From IMG/VR virus record IMGVR_UViG_3300050131_000019, positions 1 through 64,000 of that record: a stretch of 64,000 nt of DNA. One strand, written 5' to 3'. The DNA is from a virus. Numbering within the stretch: position 1 is the first letter of the stretch; the number at the start of each line of letters is the position of its first letter. This document shows, one piece after another, positions 53,719-63,800 of this stretch. The notes below the pieces were generated by a model. It saw nothing but the letters and a program-made list of their open reading frames with translations. It ran no database searches and had not been told where the DNA came from. The position numbers and the translations under genes were made by a program.

Positions 53719-54453
53719 ATGCCAAGTACGATTCCGCTGTCCAAAACGATAGAGTATGCTAGACGATTCATATACAATTCCCCCCTTCTGTTTACTAATG
53801 AAGGTACGTTGGCGTTCTCTATCGCGGACGATGTTCGACAGTTTATTCTCTCTCCTCCTTTTTGCTGGAGATGGAATCGTGGAACCGTAGCTCCTATTAC
53901 CTGTCAAGCCGGTCAAACGGATTATCAGGTAAACCTCCCAGATTTTGGGTGGATCGAAAGAGCTTGGATTACCTTCCCATCAACAGGTATTGACCCTAAT
54001 CAGCCCCTCCCCACAAAAGAACTTACTGTCAATTCTACCTTGGCTCAGGAAACTGTCCAAGGCCAGCCCGCGTTCATAAGTGCATTGCTGGATGATAACA
54101 ATGGTAACATTACCTTTCGGCTTATGGGTACTCCGGATGACGAATATATTCTGAATATTATATATCAGAAAGTCCCGCCCAACTTCTCCTCGGTTACTGA
54201 TACTTGGTACCCGATCCCGGACTATCTATCCTATCTCGTACAAGCCGGTTTTCTCAGTAAGGCTTACGAATACAAGGGAGACGAACGCCTCGGTTTCTCG
54301 TGGCAGCAATTTCTTAAACAGGTAGTCGCAGCCTCGGACGGCTTGACAGAAGCCGAGAAAAATATTTTCCTCGAACCTAGAATTGCAGCAGCCCGCGAGC
54401 AGGGTGCTTTGCAGACGAGTCAGCAAGCCAGAAGCGCACGCGGAGGTGCATAG
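53719..54453 (+). CDS. Head-tail connection/tail protein, paralogue of the 58783 gene
   Basis: 244 residues. FCWRWNRGTVAPITCQAGQTDYQ, FGWIERAWI and IPDYLSYLVQAGFLSKAYEY align with NWRWNTSYIP, IGWFTSGYII and IPDDYAFLFRQGFLAKCLQA in the 58783 product. Two related adaptor/tubular proteins probably build the neck or tail. Confidence 0.65.
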   Translation: MPSTIPLSKTIEYARRFIYNSPLLFTNEGTLAFSIADDVRQFILSPPFCWRWNRGTVAPITCQAGQTDYQVNLPDFGWIERAWITFPSTGIDPNQPLPTKELTVNSTLAQETVQGQPAFISALLDDNNGNITFRLMGTPDDEYILNIIYQKVPPNFSSVTDTWYPIPDYLSYLVQAGFLSKAYEYKGDERLGFSWQQFLKQVVAASDGLTEAEKNIFLEPRIAAAREQGALQTSQQARSARGGA

Positions 54454-54734
54454 TGTTTAAATTTATTTTCGCACATCTCGGAAATCTAGGGACTAGCTTC
54501 AAATGGTTTATGACCATGTGCCTCGGAGAAGGCGGAACGATTAGTTTTGGCCGCTCCTTGAGTGCGTTTTGGAGTCTATATTTTGCTGCTATAGACTGGA
54601 ATCTATTTGCTAAGTCAGGTCATCTAGTCGATAATGCTACGCTTTTGACACAACTTACTGTTATTACCACGAGTTACGCGATCACCAAGGCACTGAGAGC
54701 AAGCGACGGAGCGAAAGATGATCCTAAAGTTTAA
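54453..54734 (+). CDS. Holin-like membrane protein
   Basis: 93 residues, GTG start. GRSLSAFWSLYFAAIDWNLFAK and NATLLTQLTVITTSYAITKAL suggest two membrane segments in a small phage holin-like layout, with a charged C-terminus. It overlaps the second tailspike gene by 17 bases. No experimental family recalled. Confidence 0.55.
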   Translation: MFKFIFAHLGNLGTSFKWFMTMCLGEGGTISFGRSLSAFWSLYFAAIDWNLFAKSGHLVDNATLLTQLTVITTSYAITKALRASDGAKDDPKV

Positions 54735-57318
54735 GTACCTTCTTCCCCTACTGTTAGTAGCCGCCGCTTTCGGTCAGTCCGGGCAGCGGTCTGGGCAGGC
54801 TTTGCTTAAAGGTGGGGGGAATTTTGCGATCATCGCCCCCAGCGCCTCTGTGTATGTGTGCGTATATAACTCCCAGCTTGCCTGTTCTACCCAAGTAGCT
54901 ACATGGTCGGACCCCGCTCTTACTGTTCCGGTTTCTCAACCTATTATAGCAGATGTGAACGGTGTATATAGCTACTATCTCCCGAGTTCCCAGAGGGTAG
55001 TGGAAAAGGTTTGTTCTATACAGAACCAGTGTAGCTCCTACGCGGTAAGTATTCCATACGGGGCGAGCGGGTCCTCCGGAGCGGTACTTGCGGTATTCGG
55101 GAGATACGGGGCAGTTGTAGCGGGTACTGGGGATTATAGCTTCTCCCAAATATCAAGTACACTTCTTCACTCTCAGTTGCCTACTCTCCTTAGTGGGGAT
55201 ATTCCAAACAACATTTCTACCGCTGCGCAGCTAACGTCGGCTTTGGCCGCGTGCGGCTCGGCAACTTGTTCGTTAACTATCATTGGAAACATTGCAATTG
55301 CGTCCAATTTGTCAATCCCTTCTAACGTTAGCCTCACCTTTTCAGGGGGTCAGTTACTACCTGGATCAGGTGCTACAGTAACGATTCTTGGAAAGATAAC
55401 GGACACGTCTTCGCAGATATTCGGTGGTGTAGGTTCTATCGCCGGGTTGACTCTTGATCGACCTGAGTGGTTCGGAACGGGAGCAACGTGCGTAAGCGGT
55501 GCGTGCCCGTCGATTAAGACCGCCATCTCAGCGTTAGGTAGTAACGGGGGTACCGTAAGACTGGGCTACGCTTTCTACCGTAGCGGATACGAAGCGGGGA
55601 CAAACCTGACGCTTCCGAATATCACAGTTCAAGGAGTTCAAGAGCCTGCATTTAATACCGCTACCCCCACTGCTTTGGTGAACGGATCGATTATTCAAGG
55701 TACCTTCGGGGTCGCTGCGGGGGCGAATAACCTCACTATTTCCGGTGTTGGCTTTGATACTGGGTCGGCCTTCGTCTCCTCGCAGTATGGAGGTACGTCT
55801 TCAGATGCCTTCTCCATCTACGTACCCGGACAAACTACAGGTACAACCCCAATATCAAATGTCAATATTAGTAACGCAGCGTGCTTGGTCTCAAGTGCTT
55901 CGGCGTTATTCCACTGTTTCTTAGCGGAGAATGTTGTCAACTCCACGTTCCGGGATATCTCAGGATTTTATGGTGTCCACGGGATGATTATCAAGGGCGT
56001 GCACGACACGGCGGACGGACTCTATTTCCACGGTCACAACTACGACTGCTTGATTGTTAAGTCGGACGACTACGCTCCAACCAGTAATATAACAGTGAGT
56101 AATATGCACTGCAATAGCGTGATAGCCGGAGATACGGGAGGCGTAATATTGCAGGCTGAAACGGCCTCGCTAGCTAACGTGTCTTTAAGCAACTTCGCTA
56201 TTCAGGGAGCGAACTTCGGTGTTTCTACGATTGTTAGTGCATCTGGGGTCTCTAGGATATCAGTTGCAAACGGAACCGTTGACTACGGTGGGCTATCTTC
56301 TGCTCCGAGTTCTCAGATGTGTATTGGCGACTCCGGAACAGGAACCTATAATTACTCCAGCTTTACAAACATAGATTGCAATAACTACCAGTACGCCACG
56401 TACTTTCCGACCCGCATGGATGCCTCCATGATCTCAAATCTAACCTCAAATAACTCCGCACAGGGCATTTGGCTTAACGGGTCAAACACGGTTATATCTA
56501 ATGTGTTTGAGGAGGCAGACACGGGGTTCAATTCATCGCTTGTTACCTCAAGTGTAGGTGGATCGAGTATCTCTGTGCAAAATCTTACCGAGTACGGGGC
56601 TTATGGGTACTTATCTATCGTGAGCAACGGTGCGCACATTGCGTTCGGTGATTTACTGGACGGAACCGGATTATTTCTCCAGCAGACCATAGAAGTTGGA
56701 AGCCCGTACACCGTGCGTGGAGGGACCGGAGCTACTAACGACTTTACCGTACAGGATGCAACGGGAGTTTATAACAACTGGTTGGTGACAGATGCCGGAA
56801 TTGGTCATCTACGCGGTGATATGTGGGCCAACAGCTATCTAGTACAAGGGCATATAGCGATCCCTGCTACGGCTGGTGGTTATTTAGGTCCGGCAACGGG
56901 ATATGTCCAGCTTGCCCCCGCTCCTTCGGGTGCTGGCTGTCTCTACCAAAACGGCGCTAGTACCTATTCATGGGCTACGTGCGGCGGTGTTACGCCGCTG
57001 GCGACTCCCGCCTCGGCCATTACAATTTCTCTCCCCCACGGGTACGGAGTTTGTACCGGGACCTGTACTGTAACGCTACCCGCCCCAACAACAGCGGGGG
57101 ATGACTTCTGTCTGTGGAACGACGTGGGAGTAAGTACTGCAATTACAATTTCAGGACATACAGGTGTTTTCTTTTCTCAAACTGATTTAAGTGCTTACGG
57201 GACAACGGGCGGTACCTTTACTGCCACGGCAGCGGCGGGGAACAAAGTTTGCATGGTGGCAAGGGATACAACGCACTGGATTCCGCTATCCTATGCAGGA
57301 ACTTGGACGGCCAATTAG
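54718..57318 (+). CDS. Second tailspike-like beta-helix protein with signal peptide
   Basis: 866 residues. Residues 1-19 (KYLLPLLLVAAAFGQS) are a signal peptide. Residues about 20-115 match the first tailspike's N-terminal domain (ASVYVCVYNSQLAC, ADVNGVYSYYL, VVEKVC). The centre is a parallel beta-helix (repeated NVSISN/NITVSN-type rungs); the C-terminal 100 residues look like a small beta domain. Likely receptor-binding or depolymerase spike. Confidence 0.75.
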   Translation: MILKFKYLLPLLLVAAAFGQSGQRSGQALLKGGGNFAIIAPSASVYVCVYNSQLACSTQVATWSDPALTVPVSQPIIADVNGVYSYYLPSSQRVVEKVCSIQNQCSSYAVSIPYGASGSSGAVLAVFGRYGAVVAGTGDYSFSQISSTLLHSQLPTLLSGDIPNNISTAAQLTSALAACGSATCSLTIIGNIAIASNLSIPSNVSLTFSGGQLLPGSGATVTILGKITDTSSQIFGGVGSIAGLTLDRPEWFGTGATCVSGACPSIKTAISALGSNGGTVRLGYAFYRSGYEAGTNLTLPNITVQGVQEPAFNTATPTALVNGSIIQGTFGVAAGANNLTISGVGFDTGSAFVSSQYGGTSSDAFSIYVPGQTTGTTPISNVNISNAACLVSSASALFHCFLAENVVNSTFRDISGFYGVHGMIIKGVHDTADGLYFHGHNYDCLIVKSDDYAPTSNITVSNMHCNSVIAGDTGGVILQAETASLANVSLSNFAIQGANFGVSTIVSASGVSRISVANGTVDYGGLSSAPSSQMCIGDSGTGTYNYSSFTNIDCNNYQYATYFPTRMDASMISNLTSNNSAQGIWLNGSNTVISNVFEEADTGFNSSLVTSSVGGSSISVQNLTEYGAYGYLSIVSNGAHIAFGDLLDGTGLFLQQTIEVGSPYTVRGGTGATNDFTVQDATGVYNNWLVTDAGIGHLRGDMWANSYLVQGHIAIPATAGGYLGPATGYVQLAPAPSGAGCLYQNGASTYSWATCGGVTPLATPASAITISLPHGYGVCTGTCTVTLPAPTTAGDDFCLWNDVGVSTAITISGHTGVFFSQTDLSAYGTTGGTFTATAAAGNKVCMVARDTTHWIPLSYAGTWTAN

Positions 57319-58400
57319 TGAGATATTCTCTCATACTCCTCGTTCTTCTTTGGATTCCTGGATGCTCTTGGCCCCAGATTCCTGGGGGGCTGATAGGGGG
57401 GATCACTCCGGTATCTTCGAATATTTTTTCCCCCGCTGCGGGACATTACAGCACTGCGCAGAGTGTAACGATCACTGCTCCAGCCGGAACCACTTGTTAC
57501 TACACCACAGACGGTAGCACTCCAAATATTGCTTCTACCCCCTATACAACTCCAATTACTGTTTCAGCAAACACAACCCTGAGTGCCGTATGCGCTGATG
57601 TTGTTAAGAGCTACACGAACGTTCAAGCTGACTCGACGCAGGATACCGGCACTAGCAGGGGTTGGAAGTGTATCACCGCGAGCGGCCTGCCTTCACCTTG
57701 CTATTCCGGTGGAGGCGTGGTGGGAACAATCTCGGCGGAATCGCAGACCTATGGTAGTACGGGGGTCGAGTCAGCTTCGACGACGGCGAGCACAGGCGAA
57801 AATCAACTCCTAGTCGTTTACACACAGTTAGGAGCGGGTGGCCTAGCGTCCGTGCTCGCAGAAGACAAAATCATTCAACCCTCGCAAGGTTCAACATACG
57901 TCGCTAATCAAGAAGCTGATATGAATTTGAACGACTCTACACAGTCTCCTCCCCGGTATCATGCAGGAGGTCTTCAGTGTAACCAGCAGTCGGGATCGCT
58001 TCAATGGCAGATTGATAATCAGCAGGGAAGTTGGCAAAACATCTCACCGCCCATTACATTCGGGTGCCCGTTATCTACCACTCAGGCTACCGAAATCAAA
58101 TACTCTATGCACTGGACAAACGGAGATACGGGGTGTGGCGGGTATGGATGTGATAGTTATGATGTACTAAGTATCTGTGTTGGGGGAACGTGTAACAACT
58201 ACTCTCTTGGAAGAACACTTGAGGCATACACGGAGACCTGGGGCGACATCATGATTATTCAGGATCAGACAGACTTGACTAATACAACGCAGTCTGGTGC
58301 AAATCCAACTACTTCTACGCGCACCATCACGCAGGATAACATGGCTGCGGGCATTTACTCAACAATGGTTACAGCTACCGCAGGATATACGATTCCATGA
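57318..58400 (+). CDS. Lipoprotein with chitobiase-like C-terminal-type domain
   Basis: 360 residues, GTG start overlapping the tailspike TAG. YSLILLVLLWIPGC is a lipoprotein signal with a cysteine at a lipobox. Residues about 38-90 (TCYYTTDGSTPNIAST...TLSAVC) match the CHB_HEX_C-type domain. The rest is secreted, Gly/Thr-rich with a Cys-rich GCGGYGCDSYDVLSICVGGTC. Possibly attached to the host envelope or virion. Confidence 0.65.
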   Translation: MRYSLILLVLLWIPGCSWPQIPGGLIGGITPVSSNIFSPAAGHYSTAQSVTITAPAGTTCYYTTDGSTPNIASTPYTTPITVSANTTLSAVCADVVKSYTNVQADSTQDTGTSRGWKCITASGLPSPCYSGGGVVGTISAESQTYGSTGVESASTTASTGENQLLVVYTQLGAGGLASVLAEDKIIQPSQGSTYVANQEADMNLNDSTQSPPRYHAGGLQCNQQSGSLQWQIDNQQGSWQNISPPITFGCPLSTTQATEIKYSMHWTNGDTGCGGYGCDSYDVLSICVGGTCNNYSLGRTLEAYTETWGDIMIIQDQTDLTNTTQSGANPTTSTRTITQDNMAAGIYSTMVTATAGYTIP

Positions 58401-58660
58401 TACGCGCCCTAGCAATCTTACTGCTCTCGATAAGTATTCCTAGTCACCAGTCTGCTCCTGTAGCTAGTCTAGTCCAGCCTCCTTCATATCCGCATAATCT
58501 TACACTCTATAATCCGAAGGGTGAGCAGGTTATAACCTGTCAAATCGTGGATAACGGAGACACCATCAAAGACTGCAAGATTCGGGATGGGTTCACCTTG
58601 GACGATGTAATGACATCATGGGCCGATGCTTATAAGGACTTGGAAGGCAAAAAACAGTGA
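58397..58660 (+). CDS. Small exported protein, paralogue of the 27582 gene
   Basis: 87 residues: ALAILLLSISIPSHQSA signal peptide, then VITCQIVDNGDTIKDCKIRDGFTLDDV. Two conserved cysteines as in the early gene at 27582. ATGA overlap upstream. Confidence 0.65.
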   Translation: MIRALAILLLSISIPSHQSAPVASLVQPPSYPHNLTLYNPKGEQVITCQIVDNGDTIKDCKIRDGFTLDDVMTSWADAYKDLEGKKQ

Positions 58661-58764
58661 CTCTCGACGTGTTTGTATTTGCGGTTGGACTTATTGGCGG
58701 CCTTTTGCTCGCGGGTGTCTTACTCGAAATGTTCTTCACGAAGTTGCTCCAAAAATATTTATAA
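58657..58764 (+). CDS. 35-residue membrane peptide
   Basis: GTG start; MTLDVFVFAVGLIGGLLLAGV then LLEMFFTKLLQKYL. One transmembrane helix with a basic tail. GTGA overlap upstream. Confidence 0.6.
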   Translation: MTLDVFVFAVGLIGGLLLAGVLLEMFFTKLLQKYL

Positions 58765-58782
58765 GAAAGCAGAGGAGACCCC

Positions 58783-59877
58783 ATTCCCGTCTTTCCAAAT
58801 CTAGCCCCACCGAGTTCCGTAACTATTCAAAGCGTGGTCGATTACTGCCGAGCGGTGGACCCCGCGTGTAACCCTATCCTCCCGGCTGGTGGCTACAACT
58901 ATGAGCCCGCGCTTACGTTTGCGAATGACGTACTCCAGAAAATCTTGTTTCAAGGAATGAACTGGAGATGGAATACCTCCTATATTCCGCTGTTCCTTAC
59001 TAACTGCCTCCAGCAGGATTACATTACGAACGTTAAAGATATTGGTTGGTTTACCTCCGGCTATATCATCGATATCAATAACTCGACCAACGCCAATAAT
59101 CAAGCACCTAAACCTATCCGAGGTCTGGAAGTAAACCGGGCAATGGGGATTACTCCCTTCGCAAATCTTCCTACTGAGTCCTGCTTCATCCTGAACAATC
59201 AAGCCAATTTTGGGGTGTGGCAACCTAATACTGCGTACCCCTGTCCTTACGGAGTCGCTGCTGCCCCGGCTACACCTATCTGCCAAATTGTGGATGGCGT
59301 CGGTAACATGCTGTTTTTGGATACCGCGCAGATGGGATTGACGACTAACTCCCCCGGATTTCCTAACAATAATTCAATACCCCCGGTCGCGCCCAATAGT
59401 CCTTATGGAGTTACAGGAAGCGTAGCACCACTGCTTCCTCCTAACTCTGCTCCGGGTACGCAGGTAATTGACGGTACGGTAACGTGGACAGTAGCCGATC
59501 CTAACGGGTATGCTATTAGATTTAATCCGCTCCCCGGTCTAGGTGGGCTTGCTTGGCTAGTGTGGATGGAGTACCAGAGGAAAGCCCCCAAGTGGCTTAC
59601 TTTACAGAGTACGATTTCTCCTATCCCAGATGACTACGCCTTTTTGTTTCGTCAAGGTTTCTTGGCTAAGTGCCTGCAAGCGGCAGGGAGCAAGAATGCT
59701 CAGGCGGCTTACCAGCAATTCGAAGAGCAGGTAGATCAAGCCCTTCGTGCGTCTACCCGAGAGATTTCTGCTTTCGGTATGGTTCCGGACAACTCTATGA
59801 GTTCTTCCAACAGTTCTATAATGAGCTACCCTGCTGGCCCATCTAATCCGTTTTCCAGCAATGTCCAGTACTATTGA
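58783..59877 (+). CDS. Head-tail/tail protein with probable ATT start
   Basis: 364 residues if begun at ATT 58783, five bases after a GAGGAG ribosome site; GTG 58834 is the nearest standard start but loses PSSVTIQSVVDYC, which aligns with PSTIPLSKTIEYA of the paralogue at 53719. The previous in-frame stop (58762) leaves no other start codon. Contains a long Pro/Asn insert (about 140-240) absent from the paralogue. Confidence 0.65.
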   Translation: MPVFPNLAPPSSVTIQSVVDYCRAVDPACNPILPAGGYNYEPALTFANDVLQKILFQGMNWRWNTSYIPLFLTNCLQQDYITNVKDIGWFTSGYIIDINNSTNANNQAPKPIRGLEVNRAMGITPFANLPTESCFILNNQANFGVWQPNTAYPCPYGVAAAPATPICQIVDGVGNMLFLDTAQMGLTTNSPGFPNNNSIPPVAPNSPYGVTGSVAPLLPPNSAPGTQVIDGTVTWTVADPNGYAIRFNPLPGLGGLAWLVWMEYQRKAPKWLTLQSTISPIPDDYAFLFRQGFLAKCLQAAGSKNAQAAYQQFEEQVDQALRASTREISAFGMVPDNSMSSSNSSIMSYPAGPSNPFSSNVQYY

Positions 59878-59878
59878 T

Positions 59879-59907
59879 TTGACGAGATCAGAACTATGTG
59901 ATATAAT
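59879..59907 (+). promoter_or_regulatory. Sigma-70 promoter, leaderless geometry
   Basis: TTGACG (59879-59884), 17 bases ending TGTGA, TATAAT (59902-59907); the ATG of the GIY-YIG gene is at 59915. Confidence 0.8.
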
Positions 59908-59914
59908 ATAGATA

Positions 59915-60805
59915 ATGGAAAATATAGAACAAAAGCCGTACGGGATTATCTACTTTGCTTTGAACAAGTTGAATGGAAAGTGCTACGTGGGACAGTCCAT
60001 CCAAGCCGAAGGGAAAAGGTGGAAGCAGCATATATCCTCCAGTCGCCATAGGGGAAGTAAACTATATTTTCATAAAGCCATTCACCACTACGGACCCGAA
60101 AACTTCGAGTTTCGTACTATCCTATCCTGCCCCGATCAAGCGTCTCTAAACTCCGCTGAAACCTATTTTATAGAATTCTTCGGTTCTATAGACCCCAAAA
60201 TAGGATACAATAGTACCCTCGGAGGGGACGCGGAAGTTCCTAGCGAGCAGACCAAAAAGAACATGATTACTGCTTGGGCTAAGCGCCGGGGAGGGGATAT
60301 CCCGGATACAGAAACCCTGATTAGGGATTATAAGTCAGGGCTATCTTCCGTTAAGATTGCAAAAAAATACGGGATATCCAAGTTCTGTGTACTCCGTAGA
60401 TTTAAAGTGGTGGGGTTTGATACACGATCTAATTCTGAGTCTAAAAGACTGCCCGGAATACCGTCGCTAGGGGATGAGTATCTGGCAGGAAAAGACCTCG
60501 GGGTTCTGGCCGAAAAATACGGGGTAACTCCTTCGTGGGTGTGGGGTCAACTAAAACAGAGCAACGTGCCCCTGAGAACGGCTACGGCCTCCCGCACTCT
60601 CAATATGGAGAAAACCGGAGAATTAAGTACACTACCCTCCCCCGAAGATTTGGCAGAAGAATACCTATCTGGAGTATCTTCCGTAAAGCTTTCGAAGAAG
60701 TACAATACAACTAAAACTAGGATATTAGCCTACCTCATCAAGAGTGGAATTACCCTTCGGACTAAATCCGAGGCTTGGGTAGGGCGAAAACAAAGCAAAA
60801 CATAA
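59915..60805 (+). CDS. GIY-YIG homing endonuclease with three HTH-like repeats
   Basis: 296 residues. GIIYFALNKLNGKCYVGQS core, RWKQHI, SAETYFIEFFG, GYNSTLGGD. Three C-terminal repeats of a DNA-binding helix-turn-helix type: SSVKIAKKYGISKFCVLRRF, LGVLAEKYGVTPSWVWGQL and SSVKLSKKYNTTKTRILAYL. Inserted between tail genes. Confidence 0.9.
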   Translation: MENIEQKPYGIIYFALNKLNGKCYVGQSIQAEGKRWKQHISSSRHRGSKLYFHKAIHHYGPENFEFRTILSCPDQASLNSAETYFIEFFGSIDPKIGYNSTLGGDAEVPSEQTKKNMITAWAKRRGGDIPDTETLIRDYKSGLSSVKIAKKYGISKFCVLRRFKVVGFDTRSNSESKRLPGIPSLGDEYLAGKDLGVLAEKYGVTPSWVWGQLKQSNVPLRTATASRTLNMEKTGELSTLPSPEDLAEEYLSGVSSVKLSKKYNTTKTRILAYLIKSGITLRTKSEAWVGRKQSKT

Positions 60806-60814
60806 AAGGATAAA

Positions 60815-63800
60815 ATGCCTAACCAGCTTAGCATAGCAGGCGCGAATCCGGGAAAACAAACCAAGAGAACTGCACTTTGGACGGCCCGCTGGTCAGATGG
60901 GCTTTTCACGAACTCTGGTGCCCTTAGAGACGTGTCTTCAAGGATCGAAGAGCATTATTACGGTGCTCACAATGGCCGTCTTATCGAACCTAGCGAAAAT
61001 GTCGAGATTACCTCCAAACTGACTCTCAAGAGACGGTATGGTAATTCTGTTTGGAATAGTAACACCTGGACCGACCTAAATTCTTTCTACGAGTTTCGCC
61101 AGTTTAACGCAAACGAAGAACAAATCAAGGTCATGGTTGATACCCAAGGCGCGTTGTATGACGCCTCAAATAACCAGCAATTGAATATCTGGTCCAAGGT
61201 TCCCACTAGTGGTCAGTCCTATATGCAGAGTGTAGGAAACACTCTATTTTGGGGGGACGGATACGACCGTAAAAAGTGGCTGACTACCCTGCTCGATAGA
61301 ATCCCATACAAGGTAAGTCCCTTCCCCGAGCCGCAGAATCCCTATAACTTCACTCCGTATAACCTAAACTCCTTTATCATAGATACCAACGGGGATACCG
61401 AACAGCTTATCGGTACCGTTTTACAGTTATCTAGCTTCTATATCTTAAATGACACTATTGTATTCTCCCTGTTATCTACCAAGAACGGACACGCTCTTCC
61501 TAGCGCGTATGAAATCTTGGTTCCCGGATTACAAATTTTCTTCCCCGCTGACTCCCAAGTCTCTCAAACTCTCGGTGAGCCTAACGGGGTAACTTTGTCT
61601 ATAGGGAGTCTTGTCGGCGGAATAGAGGCCGCGTCGGTTACCTTTGGAGGGTCTGGATACACTATTGGAGACATCGTTGCAGTAAACCAGACTTCGCCTC
61701 TGGGTAGCATGAACGGTACCCTAAAAGTTCTGAACGTCGGGGCAGCAGTCGGAACAGGATATAGTACAGCCACAGTTCCTACTACCACGAAGGGCGGGGG
61801 GTCCGGAGCGACCCTGAATATTGCCGCCCCTACGGGATACCTTGTCTCAGCCACTGTGGGAGCGGGCGGAACCGGATACGTAAACGGGGACTATATTATA
61901 CCTACGCAGGCAAACGCCTCTGGAGGGTATTTTAAAGTTGTAAGTACCGGGGGTGGCGGGAGTGTAGTTACCGTAGCCGTAGCTACGAATGCGGCAACAA
62001 GTTTAGGAATCCAGACAGCGGGGGAGGGGTACTACAATGCTACCGGAATTCCGGTTTCCGGAGGAACAGGAACCGGACTTACTGTAAGTATCGTTGACGA
62101 CGAAACACAGTTCAATGCTCCGTTTACCTACGGCGGTGGACCTGTAGCTACGGTTACTGTCACCACGCCCGGATCGAACTATAACATCGGGGATGTTATC
62201 GTGCCACTTGAGAGTACCCAGACCACTTCTGGAGGGGCGCAGTTTACGGTTACCAACGTGACCGGAGCGGCTTCTGGAGCAGGTCTTACCTACGGTGGTG
62301 CTGCGGTTGCGGGGTACGCTCTAGGCGCAGCCAGTGTATGGCAGACCTCCGGATACGGTACCAGTGCAGCTATGACTATTACTGGTGTGTCTGGCGGAGT
62401 AATCACCTCGGCTACTACAGCTTATGGGGGGTCTGGGTACTCGTCCGGAGACTTGTTATATATTTCTCAGGGTCCTGTTCGCGGTGCAACTCTTATAGTA
62501 AGTACCACGGGAGGCGGAGGGGCAGTTGCCCTTGTCACCGTGCTTAACGGGGGTCCCACAGCGTATACTCCAGCTACAGGGGTCGCCACATATACATCCG
62601 GGGGAGGCAACGGGGCTACAATAGATATTACCACGGTATCTTCCGGACAGATCACGGCAGGAGTTTTGAATGCCGGGGGTACTGGATATACTATAGGAGA
62701 CTTGTTGTACGTTGTACAGACGGGAACTGCCGGGGATGCTTATTTTACAGTAACATCCGTAACTGCCACGGGCGCAGGAGGGATCACGGGTCTAAGCATT
62801 CTTACTCCGGGACACGGCTATATTCAGGAAAGTGGAGTTGTAACTACCGCGCAGACGGGTACGGGAACGGGAGCTATACTTACCCTCGGGGTAGGCGCAG
62901 CGTCTTTCTTCCCACCTTTCGCGCTTTCGGATACACCTACGGTGTTTTCGGGCGGTAACCCTATCTCCGACGCGAGAACCAATGCACATATAACATGGGC
63001 CGGGGTTGGACAAGAGACTATTGACGGCTCCGCTTTGTGGGTCAACAGGGGAGTATCGATAGACGGCGGACCCGTGTATAACTGGGGGATGGCGGGCGGG
63101 ACTAACGCCCCCTCGGTTGTAGTAAACAACGCAATTGGCGGGTGGGTTGCGGATACTTACTACTCCCGCTGGGACTTTATTATAGTTACCGTTTCAGGAA
63201 GCAATTACCTGATGCAGGTAGAAGGAAGTGGAAAATCCGGAGCCGCCGCGCCTACGTGGAATACAGTTGTCGGGCAGAAAACTACCGATGGTACAGTAAC
63301 ATGGATGTGTATTGCAAACGACGGTGATACCTCCTTTACTTGGGCGGCAACTCATACATACACTCCGGGCCACGTTATTGAGGCTACGGTAAGTTCGCTG
63401 TCCTGTGTTTTTCGGCTACAGTCCTATTCTGGAATCATGACACAAGGAGTTATTCCTGCGTATTGCTGGCAACTCGGCTCGCAGTTCGGGACAGACGTAG
63501 GGGCCGCAGGAGAGATAAACGTAGGTGGAACTAATGCACCTATGGCTCAGAACGGCGGTCAGTCTCTAGCTACTGCCACCTATACGGGAAACATGAGCGG
63601 GCTATTCCTGACCTCTGGCTCAGGAACTGTAGGAACCCCCGCTGTCTCGGGAAATGGCTCAGTAGCGGGATCAAGTCCCCAATTGTTCCCGGCTACCTCC
63701 GATCTAAATATTGGGATGTTCCCCCAGCTAGTTATTCCCGCAGCAGGGACCTATACGTTTACAATCGGTCATCAGGTTGCGATGTTCTGGGGAATAGGTA

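Noticed and set aside
61564-63129. Minus-strand frames rich in Pro/Val opposite the large tail gene
   Set aside because: Artefacts of Gly/Thr-rich coding on the plus strand.
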